The notes under the pieces are model-generated. The model ran no database searches. It was not told where the DNA came from and saw nothing but the letters and a program-made list of their open reading frames with translations. Below, piece by piece: positions 1 to 10,172 of a DNA stretch of 64,000 nucleotides. Origin of the DNA: Lineus longissimus (Eukaryota > Nemertea > Pilidiophora > Heteronemertea > Lineidae); the NCBI RefSeq assembly GCF_910592395.1, contig NC_088322.1, positions 5,883,431 to 5,947,430 on the forward strand, written 5' to 3'. Every line of letters starts with the position of its first letter. The stretch's first letter is position 1. The translations under genes and the position numbers were made by a program.

Positions 1-1276
1 TCACAAATAGTAATGTTACACACCCCGAGCAGTCGGTGTCATAGTTGACCAGCTTTATTTGACTCCTTGAAAGAGCTTTGGTTAGGTATCTCCTAAGAAT
101 GATCTAGTGTTGTGCAACACCACTATCTCTTGGGAAATATGGCCTGGTCCCATTCCTGAGTTCAACGAAGTACCTTTGTCAAGAGCGATATGGAAAACAC
201 TTTGCTGGTGAGAGCTTGCATTGTCATGAGAAGGGTGAATAATACCAAGAATCTGAAACTCCAGAAAGTCTCTACCTTGTGTTTCATAAAGTGTACAGCC
301 CAAAGGTGCCCAGGCAAAAATATTTACTTTCAATGAATTCACTGTACTTAGTTTTAGCGAAGCCATCCTTTACATTGATTTATCAATACATGTATATGGT
401 TGAAACACTGGGCATGGCTTAAGAACTATAATACCCGGTCAGAAAGTTTCATCAGAATCCTGCATGGGTTTTCCGAGGTTCGCGGTTGCAATCGGGGTCA
501 TTGCGTCAAGACTATCTGATTGACAACTCGTTTCCTTCTAACCTGTTTTCCGCAGGTCACCGTGCTCCCCCAAACAGCATTTCAATTCAAAACGATGGTA
601 TATAGGGTCACACCACTTCCCGACAATGTTTGGACACTCTCTGGTGAGAAGTCGACGTTAGAGAGAACACAGGTCCGATCAGATGTTCGGTACGATATAG
701 ACATGCATTCATCGTTGGTCTGACACTGCCTGACACAGGTCAACCTGCTTCCAACATTAAACTTCTGAAGGCGCTTGTCGGCTGGGATATCACCATCGGC
801 AAACTGTCTGAATCTCGATTTCGGAATAAGGAAATATCTATTGGTACACGCCCAAAGTATTCATACGTTCTTGAAGTACTTACCGAGTGGGTTCTATGCA
901 TCCCGAGTTCTATGCGACTCGTGGGTCCAAGTGTCCCTAAATCGAAATGGTTCAATGTACCCTGTGGGGGAATAAAAATATAACCTACTTTCCAATCCAT
1001 TTGCTAGAATTTCTAGTCTTTTTACCTCGTCTCCACAGGGGGTACGCATGGTTCGTCTGGGGAAAAGGTTGGGTTGGAGATCAGGAGCTTTCATTACTCC
1101 ACATGCGCAGTGAGCCCGTCGGTTTTGGTGAAATGCATGTCAAGTTCTTCACGATGTATGTTGAACTACAGCATCATTCGAAAAAGTATAAGTTTCATGA
1201 AAACCATGTTTCAAAAAAGATAAAAACTATGTTTTTTTCCATATAACCTAGTTTGATGGAAGAAAACCATGTTTTC
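1..1276. other. No supported gene
   Basis: I see no recognisable gene here. A 94-codon ATG-started frame on the minus strand (366 to 82) resembles no family I know and is probably chance. From about 1175 to 1276 there are repeated AAACCATGTTT-like near-palindromes in A/T-rich sequence, similar in style to the array at 23.2-24.2 kb. Confidence 0.5.
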
Positions 1277-1370
1277 AAAGTCGAGAAGGATCTTCCGAGA
1301 TCCGAAATCTGAAATCCGAAATCCGATATCCGATATCCGATATCTGAATTATCCAATCAGCGGCGGCGTT
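1277..1370 (+). repeat. Left terminal inverted repeat with decamer array
   Basis: Begins AAAGTCGAGAAGGATC, then about six degenerate copies of a YCCGAAATCT/CCGATATCCG decamer. It matches the reverse complement of 10650-10744. Confidence 0.6.
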
Positions 1371-1779
1371 ACAAGACGTTGACGCAACTAGCCAATGAAG
1401 GCAGGCGTATCAATCGTTACACTTGATGGCATTGATCGAGGCTCACAAGTACCCTCTAGCGCAGGTGTAAGACTTCCATCTTGAAAAGAAGTACATATCC
1501 CTGCGTTTTGGGAAGAATTTCTTCCATTTGTGAAGAGGTTGCGGATCACTTCTCGTTCAACAGTGTGCGTGCGTGCTAAATAGGTCGTTGAAATTTGGAT
1601 ATTTGGAGCTCTGAAAAGCATATTCTGATCGGTTTTTCGTAATAAATAATGTGCTAAGACTTGTGAATGTTAAACACATGTACACTTGCAGCGGCTGTAG
1701 ATGTCAATTACATGAGATTATTGAATTGGTCCATCGAATCCACTCAGGTTTGTTTACAATCTGCTTTTAAGATGGCCGG

Positions 1780-1947
1780 TGTATCATATCTGGGACGCCA
1801 GAACAGCACGTGTTGGTGCTGCCCTCTGGCAATACGTTGTGACACCAGTTTGGTGAGCTGGTAAAAAAAAGTAGTACCGTTTTGTGAACTCAAAACACGT
1901 GTGATTTCCCTTTTGTTGCGAGGCCCAAAGCTGGGAAATACCGCACA
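1780..1947 (+). repeat. 5' LTR (168 bp)
   Basis: Starts TG and ends CA. By eye it is identical to 10173-10340, including an A8 run. It is preceded by the target duplication GCCGG. Confidence 0.95.
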
Positions 1948-1949
1948 TC

Positions 1950-1967
1950 TGGCGACCCTCGGCTTAA
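1950..1967 (+). promoter_or_regulatory. Primer binding site
   Basis: TGGCGACCCTCGGC begins two bases after the 5' LTR, the usual place for a tRNA primer site. The first eight bases match those of the other LTR element at 56220. TGGCGACC would fit a tRNA ending GGTCG-CCA, possibly tRNA-Arg (inference). Confidence 0.75.
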
Positions 1968-2171
1968 ACTCGACCTGGATGATGATAATAATGAATTTCA
2001 CCTGAACGATTTCGATATTTATAGGCCCCTACATTTTCTAGGTGGCTGGAACTTTGTCTTTGAAATGGATGTCCTCACGCAGCGTCCTATGTAGTATGTT
2101 ATACGATACACATACATGCTCTGGCTATGTGTAATGTACAGTGATTGCGATAACATGACGCTGTGTCTACC

Positions 2172-2807
2172 ATGCATGTGCTCGTAGTAGGACATTCGTT
2201 TGTTCGCCGCTACAAGGAATATATGATTAACTTTCATGGTTTGCCTCGGTGGGTAGGCACTTCTTTTAACTTTGGTCCTTATCTTGGAGTTCCCCGAGAG
2301 TATGTTCAAATTTGTGGCCGTGGTGGTTTAAAGATCGACTCTGAAGGGCGTGCATTTATTCGTACATTTATAGTGGCCAAACCTCCGGACCTTGTTGTTA
2401 TTGAACTGGGTACTAACGATTTGGTAGACGCCCACAATTTTTCACCTGAATATCTGGCCAGGCAACTAGTGGAATTTGCTCAGGAATTGGTCGATGTGTA
2501 TCGTGTATCAGCAGTGGTCTTGTGTTTGGTAGTGGATAGACGGCAATCTCGACGTGGTCTTCACGTTGCACCAGATTTTTCTCAGAGGAGGGAACGCTTC
2601 AATTTTGCAGTCCGGTCAGCCCTCGCTGACAATCGTCGTATCATTCCGTTTAAACACGATCGCTCGGTGTTGGTTAATCTACAGGACCGGCTGTCGGGTG
2701 ATGCCATTCATTTCACGTCTCAGGAGGGACTATCCCTGTATAACTTCAGCATGCGGCAAGCTGTGCTTCTCGGGATGAGGCGAGTGAGACGACTACAGCA
2801 CAACTAA
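2172..2807 (+). CDS. SGNH/GDSL-hydrolase-like protein inside the LTR element
   Basis: A 211-residue open frame starting at the ATG in the context ACCATGC; the frame is closed by TAA 18 bases upstream. All four SGNH blocks are visible: VVGHSFVRR near the N-terminus (nucleophile Ser in GHS), a Gly in GRGGLKID, LGTND in block III (Gly/Asn), and GDAIHFT near the C-terminus supplying Asp and His. The length suits a compact single-domain hydrolase. No signal peptide is seen. The family includes esterases, lipases and carbohydrate deacetylases; the substrate here cannot be told. Related esterase domains are known in ORF1 of CR1-like LINEs, but here the gene lies between a 5' LTR and gag. Its intact catalytic residues in a young copy argue that it is used by the element. 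Confidence 0.85.
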   Translation: MHVLVVGHSFVRRYKEYMINFHGLPRWVGTSFNFGPYLGVPREYVQICGRGGLKIDSEGRAFIRTFIVAKPPDLVVIELGTNDLVDAHNFSPEYLARQLVEFAQELVDVYRVSAVVLCLVVDRRQSRRGLHVAPDFSQRRERFNFAVRSALADNRRIIPFKHDRSVLVNLQDRLSGDAIHFTSQEGLSLYNFSMRQAVLLGMRRVRRLQHN

Positions 2808-3261
2808 TGACTGATGGAGCTGCATCGATACTGATATTTCATCATTGTGGACTGGTTTGGTTTGATTGATAATATTTGAAGTCATTTTGAACATTTTCTG
2901 CATCCGTTGTAAATTTGAAGAAATTCATGAAAGTATTCTTATTATTTTTGTTTAGAAAGTGACATTGGAATGAACCACTTAAGTAAGAACTAAATTTTTA
3001 CACAGCTCGATAATATTTTTGCATTGTCATATTACGGTACAACCAGCTATATTTTCTTCTTCAGGGAATGATCATGGTTGTGTGTACGGTGTATTGTGGA
3101 TGGTGGTAAGAGTATTATGAATGTAAGGTTGTGATACTGGTAAATGACTGGGCTGCATGTCTGCCTGCCGACATCTGTTACAGTTGCACAGGTAGGCTCT
3201 TATTTTGTTTATCATTAGACTGTGTGTGTTGCAGACTTGGGTCTGATAATATAGCACAACC
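2808..3261 (+). promoter_or_regulatory. Spacer between the hydrolase gene and gag, with possible splice acceptors
   Basis: 454 bp without a gene. Two acceptor-like sites are seen: a pyrimidine tract TTTTCTTCTTCAG ending at 3064, and TGTGTGTGTTGCAG ending at 3234. Splicing to either would bring gag near the 5' end of an mRNA and remove the hydrolase gene. No convincing donor was identified, so this is inference. Confidence 0.35.
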
Positions 3262-4788
3262 ATGGCAGATCAAGATGGCGAGGATGTAGAGGTGTACGAG
3301 GATGTGCAGGAGGATGTACCGGCTATGCAGGAGGGTATGCGACTACGACATCGACAGCTTCCTGGCGTGGTTCCTGTGATACAGCGACAGCGGGATCTCA
3401 ATGGTGAGGATGGACCTAGGATGATTGCTCCACCTGCTTTAGGGCTGTTGGGAACTATAAGGAAGAAACTGGTAGATGTTTTTTCGGCCCTTTCAGTGAG
3501 TATAGCAGCAATAGGGAACAGGACATCCTATGAACAGGTACCCATGGAGGAGACCTATGCAGCTGCACCTTACCAGCGAACGTCAACACCTCGGAGCGAC
3601 GCAGCAGCTGGTAACATGTATACCGGCTATGCACAATTGCCACCAGTTTTTCAGTCACACTCTGCAGACAACCCTGTTTCCGTAGCGACGGTACCTACTC
3701 CACAGACAGCATCACATGTTACCTTTGCTGATGTACATCAGAGTAAAGAGCATTTTCGACAGTTACCTCAGGCCGTACCTCGACAGGATGAGTTAACTGC
3801 ATCGCCATCACTTCAACCCCACCCAGTCGCAATGACTCCCACTCGCCCATCTACTACAATGCCAGTATTAGATAACTTCTATGATGCTGTGGACACCACT
3901 GCCCCACCACCTGTGGTAAATAATTATTCTAATTGTTCTTTTGGCAGCAAGGATGAATCGTTTGTTAAAAGGCGACGCCCAAAAATTCCTGCTTTTGATG
4001 ACACGAAAACTGATTTTGAGGCCTACATTGCCAATTTTAATGCTATTACCGTGGCTTGGACCAAGGAGGAAAAATTGACCGGCCTCCGTGAGAAACTTGA
4101 AGGCAAGGCTGCCAAGGTTCTAGCCAACATGGACTTACAAGGCATACAGGTGACATTTGACTCCCTTGTCAAGGCTCTTGAGAAGCATTATGTCGGGGAA
4201 CGTTCCCTGTGGATGACAAAACTTCGCGATACGAGGAGAGAGGAAGGGGAGACTCTGGACGACCTCTCTTTTAGGCTAAGTCTTTATTCCAAGCGTGCAT
4301 ACGGCACCCTTAAACCAGATCTTGGTTTGGAATTCTACCTGGCTCTGCGCGACACCCCCTTAGGTGATAAGCTATATGCCTACAAAGACAGACCCCTCGC
4401 TGAAATTTTGGACCATGCAAAGTCTTATGAGAGTCACTTACTCTCTACCAATCAGTCGGTGTCTTCTGTTCCAGCTGACACTCCGGTTGTTGCGGCTTTG
4501 GGCCCAGACGCTAACAACAATGGACCGAAGGCGTCGTATCCATCTCGAAATGGAGAGAATTTCCCGTCTCGTGGTCGCGGACGTGGTCGTGGGGCTGGCA
4601 GAGGCCGATACAACCAGAATGATCGCCGGTTTTCTTCAGATGAGCGACGATGCAATATCTGCAACTCTGCAGATCATCTGTGGCGGGAATGCCCGTATGT
4701 AAAGCGCCACATGGATGCACAGATCAGAGCTGCTAGAGATGTTGGTCAGCCTTCAGGAACAGATGTGACTACGTCGTCAAACCAGTAG
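3262..4788 (+). CDS. gag: Gag polyprotein
   Basis: A 508-residue frame starting at an ATG in strong context (ACCATGG). The N-terminal ~240 residues are Pro/Gln/Ala-rich and low in complexity. From about residue 245 there is a retrotransposon capsid-type domain (FDDTKTDFEAYIANF...). Towards the C-terminus comes an RGRGRGAGRGR basic stretch, then a CX2CX4HX4C zinc knuckle (Cys codons at 4651, 4660 and 4690, His at 4675) for RNA binding. Gag packages the element RNA in cytoplasmic particles. The last ~50 bases overlap the pol frame in the -1 register. Confidence 0.9.
   Translation: MADQDGEDVEVYEDVQEDVPAMQEGMRLRHRQLPGVVPVIQRQRDLNGEDGPRMIAPPALGLLGTIRKKLVDVFSALSVSIAAIGNRTSYEQVPMEETYAAAPYQRTSTPRSDAAAGNMYTGYAQLPPVFQSHSADNPVSVATVPTPQTASHVTFADVHQSKEHFRQLPQAVPRQDELTASPSLQPHPVAMTPTRPSTTMPVLDNFYDAVDTTAPPPVVNNYSNCSFGSKDESFVKRRRPKIPAFDDTKTDFEAYIANFNAITVAWTKEEKLTGLREKLEGKAAKVLANMDLQGIQVTFDSLVKALEKHYVGERSLWMTKLRDTRREEGETLDDLSFRLSLYSKRAYGTLKPDLGLEFYLALRDTPLGDKLYAYKDRPLAEILDHAKSYESHLLSTNQSVSSVPADTPVVAALGPDANNNGPKASYPSRNGENFPSRGRGRGRGAGRGRYNQNDRRFSSDERRCNICNSADHLWRECPYVKRHMDAQIRAARDVGQPSGTDVTTSSNQ
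4737..4788 (+). other. Gag-pol overlap, probable -1 frameshift zone
   Basis: The pol frame is open from 4737, just after a TAG at 4734-4736, and gag stops at 4788. Going from the gag to the pol register needs a -1 shift. I see no canonical XXXYYYZ heptamer; TCAAACC shortly before the gag stop is the closest candidate. Confidence 0.5.
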
Positions 4789-7700
4789 GCCATGTCCCTG
4801 ATCCGGAAGCACCAGGGCATGGCCGTCCAACTCGAAATGTTGCTTCTTTTGGTTCCAATCTTTATAGAGCATATTTGACTACATATCTGAATGGCCTACC
4901 TACTTGTTTTTTGTTGGACACTGGCTCAGTGTCGACTTTCCTTTCGTCGCGGACCTATTTCAAGATACCCCGGAAATACAGACCACCACTTACAGGTTGC
5001 GATGAGGCTGTAACTATGGCAGATGGTAAATCAACTATGAGGATTCGGGGAAAGGTTTCCATGCCAGTTCGGATACACGATATGAAGTTTACTTTCGCCA
5101 TGACAGTAGTGGATATGGATTGTATGGACGGAATATGGGGCACAGATTTCATGTCAAGATTCAATTGTGATCTGAAGTTTGGTAGTGGCACTTATGTTTT
5201 TAATGGAAAGGAATATCCCATAAATGACGTCAAACACAACTTACTACCTCATTCGGTTTGTCTTCTTAGGCCTGTTACTTTATCTCCGGGTGCTGAGATT
5301 GTCTTATCAGCAAAGTTAAATAGTCCTTTCCGTGCAAAACAGGAGGTAGTAGTGGAACCAAGCATATATTTTGTGCAGGAGCATAACATCTTGCCTGCCA
5401 AATCTGTAACTGTACAATCTAGGAAACAGCGGCATACACCTATCCAACTTTTCAATCCTACGGCGGAAACGATTACCTTACCAAAGGGAGTGCTACTTGG
5501 CTATGCTTTTCCGGCAGCAGTGGCTGAGGCAGATCAACATTCCGAAAATTTGGAACATGTTATGGGAATGGAATCTGAGACGACTTCATCAGAATCTACT
5601 CCCCAGAGCTCCATGGATTGTTTTTCCGTGAGAACTCTGGAGGAGCTAGAAGAGGATATGCCTGAACATCTGATTGATCTGTATAAGAAATCAAGTGCTT
5701 CTTTGGATGTGGAACAAAAACACCAGTTAGCGTCACTTCTTCTGAGGTATGGCCCTACTTTTTCTTCATCACCAACTGATATTGGATCTACGGATATAGT
5801 GAGTCATGAGATAGATACTGGGGATGCACGGCCTTTTCGACTGCCGCTCCGAAGGCAAGGTTACCAGAAGGAAAGAGAAATCCGAGCTGCGGTTCAGGAC
5901 GGCTTACAGAGAGATGTTATGGAGGAAGCCAATGGCCCATGGGCGAGTGCCCCTGTTATTGTAAGGAAGAAGGACGGGACGAGTAGATTCTGTGTTGACT
6001 TTCGCAAGCTCAACTCTGTAACAAAAGTGGATGGTTACCCGATCCCAAGATTCGACGAGTGCATTGACTCACTCCACGGCAGTAACTACTTCTGCTCTTT
6101 AGACCTCCAGGCGGGATATTGGCAAGTGCCACTAAAATCGAAACAGGACCGCGAAAAAACAGCTTTTCTAACCAAGGAGGGGTTATTTCAATTTAAAGTT
6201 CTACCATTTGGCTTATGTAATGCTCCACGTACATTTGAGCGCCTCATGGAGTGTGTGCTCAGGGGTTTACAATGGGAGAAATGCATCCTCTACCTGGATG
6301 ACATCTTAGTGTATGGAAAAACGTTCCAAGAGACTATGCATAACTTAGAGTGCGTATTAGAGCGTCTCCATAAAGCTAAGCTTAAAATGAAGCCTGGAAA
6401 GTGCCTCCTTTTTCAAACTAGTCTCGAGTATCTCGGACATCAACTCTCTCCACAAGGGATTGAGCCACTGACCAACAAGATAACAGCTGTTCAGTCGTGG
6501 CCCTCGTTAGCTTCTGTACCTCGGAATAAACTAAGAACGGAAGTAAAGCGTTTTCTGGGACTGGTAGGTTACTATCGTAAATTCATAAGAAACATGAGTG
6601 ACATTGCGGCGCCTTTATACAACATTTTGAAGAAGGACAGTCCACTTATTTGGACACTGGATCATGAAAACTCGTTCAAGCGACTAAAAGCAGCACTCAC
6701 TAGTGCACCTCTCCTGTCCTACCCGGATGTCACCAAGGGTAATTTCATCCTCGACACGGATGCCTCCAACACGGGAGTTGGCGGAGTTCTTAGTCAAGTT
6801 CAAGATGGTAAAGAGGCTGTTTTAGGATATTTCTCACATCTGCTTTCTGATTCCGAGAGACGTTACTGTATCACCAAGCGGGAATTTTTAGGGGTAATCA
6901 AGGCTGTACAGCACTTCAAACCATACTTATATGGTCAACGGTTTTTGATCAGGACAGATAATGCTGCGGTAAGCCATATGTTAACCCTAACAGATGCTCA
7001 GGAACAGATACAACGATGGCAGTTATTTATGTCACAGTTTACGTTTGATGTGATACACAGACCCGGACGTCACCATGCAAATGCTGATGCAATGAGTAGA
7101 CTTTTCTGTCAACAATGTGGACGGACCGATGAGATAGACCCAGGGATAGATACAAGCATGTCCAGGGGCAAACCAAGAAGATTCCGTATCAAAGAATCTG
7201 TAGATGTTCCACCATGTGAACATACGCTACATACAGATGAGTCAGTGGAGGAAGAGGTCGATAGGCTTATGATGAGCTGTGCTGTAACTACCCGAGCTCA
7301 GGCCCTTGAAGCCATGGTGAAACAACACAGACCTGCTGACCCGTCTGACCCCAACCTGGTCCCAGAGGTCGATCACCTGGTTCCACTGTCAGGAATGCAC
7401 AATCTACAAATATCCGACCCTGATATAGCTCCAATCCTTCAGCTCAAGTTGAGTGGATCAGATTATCCAAATTATAGATGTATCTCAGGCGAGAGCCTCA
7501 GTGTTAAAACCCTTAGGCAACACTGGAGGCACTTGTTTGTGGATAATGGAATCTTATGTCGCAAATTGGACATCCCAGATAGACCAATGAGAATTCAGCT
7601 TGTCGTGCCGCGCACACTAAAGCAGTCTATTATGGCGAAACTACATTCTGATCCTTGTTCCGGACACTTAGGAACTTTGAAAACTGCGGAGCGTGTAAAG

Positions 7701-8705
7701 GCTAAATTTTATTGGGTTGGCTGGAGAAGAGATGTTGCCAGGTATGTTTCACATTGTGACGCGTGCAATGTTATGAAGTATCCGCATAAGAAGAAGAGGG
7801 TACCTTTGACCCAACAGCTCTTTGGGGAGGCCTTTGAGCGGGTATGTGTTGACATCATCGGACCGTTGAAGCAGACGCCTAGAGGTTTCCAGTACGTCTT
7901 AACCATGGAGGATACTTTTACAAAATGGGTGGAGGCTGCCCCTCTCAGGACATTGGAGACAACAGAAGTATGTAATGCCATTGTTAGCGAACTCATTTCA
8001 CGGTTCGGTTGCATGTATATTTTGCACAGCGACAGAGGCCCACAGTTTGTGTCCCAGCTGTATGACTCACTACTCAAGAAATTGGGGATTGATAGGAGTT
8101 TGACCACCCCATATAATCCAAAAAGCAATGGCCTTGTCGAGAATTTTAACAAGATCTTGAAGTCTATGATGAAAACATATGTATACGATCACAAGGAATC
8201 TGTTGGCAACTGGGATGTGATGCTACCAATGTTCTTGATGGCATATAGGTCCTCGGTCCACAGTAGCACTGGGGAAACGCCACATTTTATGTTGACTGCC
8301 CGTGAGATGAAGACTCCTCTTGATCTCTTATATTCCAAACCATCGGAATCTCGGGAATCTGTTCCTACCTACATCAGGAACCTGGAGGATAGATTTCATA
8401 AAGCATATAGCATTGCTCGTGACCAGCTTCGATTAGCTCAGCGGATACAGAAAAAACAATATGAACCATCAACGTTAAAATATCAAGCCTTGAAACCAGG
8501 ACAGTTTGTCTGGTACTTTAATCCCAGAAAATCGTTCAAGGGTGACAAGCATCTAGCCTGGAAAGGACCATATAGGGTAAAGGATATAGGTGATGATTTC
8601 ACCGTAACACTTCAATTAGACTCTGATGGGCATTTATACCGTACCCATCTTGATAAGTTGCGCCCTGCCCATGGAGTTACAGAGGAGAACTGGTCACCGA
8701 AGTGA
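4737..8705 (+). CDS. pol: Pol polyprotein: protease, reverse transcriptase, RNase H, integrase
   Basis: Open without interruption from 4737 to the stop at 8705; there is no early in-frame ATG, so it is presumably made as a Gag-Pol fusion. The domain order is aspartic protease (LLDTGS at 4911-4928), reverse transcriptase (catalytic YLDD at 6291-6302), RNase H (DTDAS near 6753), integrase zinc site HHCC (7644-7766), integrase catalytic core with D at 7851, D at 8031 and E at 8139 (D-35-E spacing), and a C-terminal GPY-type module near 8565. This is the Ty3/gypsy order. All catalytic residues are present and there are no frameshifts. Together with the matching LTRs this points to a recently active copy. 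Confidence 0.95.
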   Translation, partial: RCWSAFRNRCDYVVKPVGHVPDPEAPGHGRPTRNVASFGSNLYRAYLTTYLNGLPTCFLLDTGSVSTFLSSRTYFKIPRKYRPPLTGCDEAVTMADGKSTMRIRGKVSMPVRIHDMKFTFAMTVVDMDCMDGIWGTDFMSRFNCDLKFGSGTYVFNGKEYPINDVKHNLLPHSVCLLRPVTLSPGAEIVLSAKLNSPFRAKQEVVVEPSIYFVQEHNILPAKSVTVQSRKQRHTPIQLFNPTAETITLPKGVLLGYAFPAAVAEADQHSENLEHVMGMESETTSSESTPQSSMDCFSVRTLEELEEDMPEHLIDLYKKSSASLDVEQKHQLASLLLRYGPTFSSSPTDIGSTDIVSHEIDTGDARPFRLPLRRQGYQKEREIRAAVQDGLQRDVMEEANGPWASAPVIVRKKDGTSRFCVDFRKLNSVTKVDGYPIPRFDECIDSLHGSNYFCSLDLQAGYWQVPLKSKQDREKTAFLTKEGLFQFKVLPFGLCNAPRTFERLMECVLRGLQWEKCILYLDDILVYGKTFQETMHNLECVLERLHKAKLKMKPGKCLLFQTSLEYLGHQLSPQGIEPLTNKITAVQSWPSLASVPRNKLRTEVKRFLGLVGYYRKFIRNMSDIAAPLYNILKKDSPLIWTLDHENSFKRLKAALTSAPLLSYPDVTKGNFILDTDASNTGVGGVLSQVQDGKEAVLGYFSHLLSDSERRYCITKREFLGVIKAVQHFKPYLYGQRFLIRTDNAAVSHMLTLTDAQEQIQRWQLFMSQFTFDVIHRPGRHHANADAMSRLFCQQCGRTDEIDPGIDTSMSRGKPRRFRIKESVDVPPCEHTLHTDESVEEEVDRLMMSCAVTTRAQALEAMVKQHRPADPSDPNLVPEVDHLVPLSGMHNLQISDPDIAPILQLKLSGSDYPNYRCISGESLSVKTLRQHWRHLFVDNGILCRKLDIPDRPMRIQLVVPRTLKQSIMAKLHSDPCSGHLGTLKTAERVKAKFYWVGWRRDVARYVSHCDACNVMKYPHKKKRVPLTQQLFGEAFERVCVDIIGPLKQTPRGFQYVLTMEDTFTKWVEAAPLRTLETTEVCNAIVSELISRFGCMYILHSDRGPQFVSQLYDSLLKKLGIDRSLTTPYNPKSNGLVENFNKILKSMMKTYVYDHKESVGNWDVMLPMFLMAYRSSVHSSTGETPHFMLTAREMKTPLDLLYSKPSESRESVPTYIRNLEDRFHKAYSIARDQLRLAQRIQKKQYEPSTLKYQALKPGQFVWYFNPRKSFKGDKHLAWKGPYRVKDIGDDFTVTLQLDSDGHLYRTHLDKLRPAHGVTEENWSPK

Positions 8706-10172
8706 GTGAAGTTGGAAACTGGATTATCCTACAAGTGGGGACCTACTTGGGCACGGTAAGGATGTCGACAGGCGAGACGTGACGCTTATGTTGTTGTGAA
8801 ACTGTCTGTTAGTGCGAATCTTCTTGTATAAATGCGATGTGCGATTCTGGTGTGCCTGAGGGTGTGACTAGGACCCTGGTCACCCCGTTTTGTATCACGA
8901 GTGTATTTTATCGTTTTAAACAGGTCAGTTTTTACTTCTCAGCCGATGCGTAATAATTCTATGCATCTATGGGTGCTCAATTTTATAGTGGCTTTGGAGT
9001 CGCAAAACGCGAGTTGGTAAAACACAGTGGTGTATTTTATAGGTAGAGACTCAGCGTGCTGGCCATTTCTTGAATTTGTGCGTCTTTTGGTGCCTGCTCA
9101 AATCCAGTTGTATATTGTGCCTTAATGTCAATAGCTCAGGGATGTTAGATCTCTATTGGTACAATCAGGGTAACACGATGAATGGTTTCCACTTCAATAT
9201 TAATGGGTGCTCAGTGTTTTTTCATGTCACAGTGCGACATCTTACTAGAGATATTTCTGTTTCTTGTGTGGTGAGGACTACCCGTTTAGCTACTAGTTAT
9301 TATGAACAATGTTGTTTCTTATACTGTACATGGGTTGGCTGGATTGCTTTGCTGGTTAACGCCATGATACAGCGGACACTGAACTTTTGATACCAAATGT
9401 GTTTACTAGTAAATCGGAATTTTGTACTGGTGGTTTGAACATTGTGTACATGTATCAATATTGTATACGTATTCACTGCTTGTGGTACTGCGTACCAAAG
9501 TGTTTTTGACGTGCTTTTTATTTGATTAGGAGTTTTGTTGTGGTATTCATTATGATATACATGTACTTGTGTGTGTTTTCGTATATGAATGAGCAAGTGG
9601 GTGCGACTAGAAACTGTCGGTGTGCTTTGAGGTTTTGTCTGCACGGAAATGTGGACGTGTTGTTTCATCACATGTTAAGCTACAGCTGTGGAGTGTTCAA
9701 CTTATTAACCTGGCAACTTTCACGCACTATCAGCATAAGCAACTGGGACCTTAATGTGTATTGGATTATGTGCATTGAGATGCCTTTTGATAGTTGCTTT
9801 TGCCTAAATGGTTATTTGGAGCCCCTTTGCCACTGACTGAAGCACTATTGTTCACTTTGTTTACATTTGTATTTTCTATCACACTTTATGTGCTAGGGAC
9901 CTTTTGGGTGGCTTCTTCAGGCATTTCTACACCATTACATTATTTATTTATTTTCACTTTGGTTAACCATAGTGCTACAGTTTTTGTGTACCATGTGCAT
10001 GGCCGAGCTAGTCAATTGGTCCTGGGGCATGTGACGTGAGTGTAGACTTGGAGAATCATGGTCGTGGGTACGAATAGTACTTAATTATTTGGTTTTGTTT
10101 GAAAACATGTTTATTGTTGTTTTGGTTTAAGCGTATGGCAGGAGCTATCATACGCTCATCCGAAGGGAATTG
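8706..10172 (+). other. Long non-coding 3' region of the LTR element
   Basis: About 1.47 kb between the pol stop and the 3' LTR, T-rich on the plus strand. Short frames on both strands (for example 9794-10039 and, on the minus strand, 9671-9300) look like by-products of base composition. I see no envelope-like gene with signal peptide, cysteines and a fusion or anchor segment. A short purine tract (CGAAGGGAA, 10161-10169) precedes the LTR and may serve as the polypurine tract. Confidence 0.6.

Noticed and set aside
82-366. 94-codon ATG frame on minus
   Set aside because: No family resemblance, no splice context and no neighbour support.
9300-9671. 123-codon minus-strand frame in the 3' region of the LTR element
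   Set aside because: Composition (His, Thr, Lys, Gln) mirrors the T-rich complement; nothing recognisable.
9070-10039. Short hydrophobic frames downstream of pol as a possible env gene
   Set aside because: Several starts are not ATG, no cysteine pattern or cleavage site is seen, and hydrophobicity follows from T-rich sequence.
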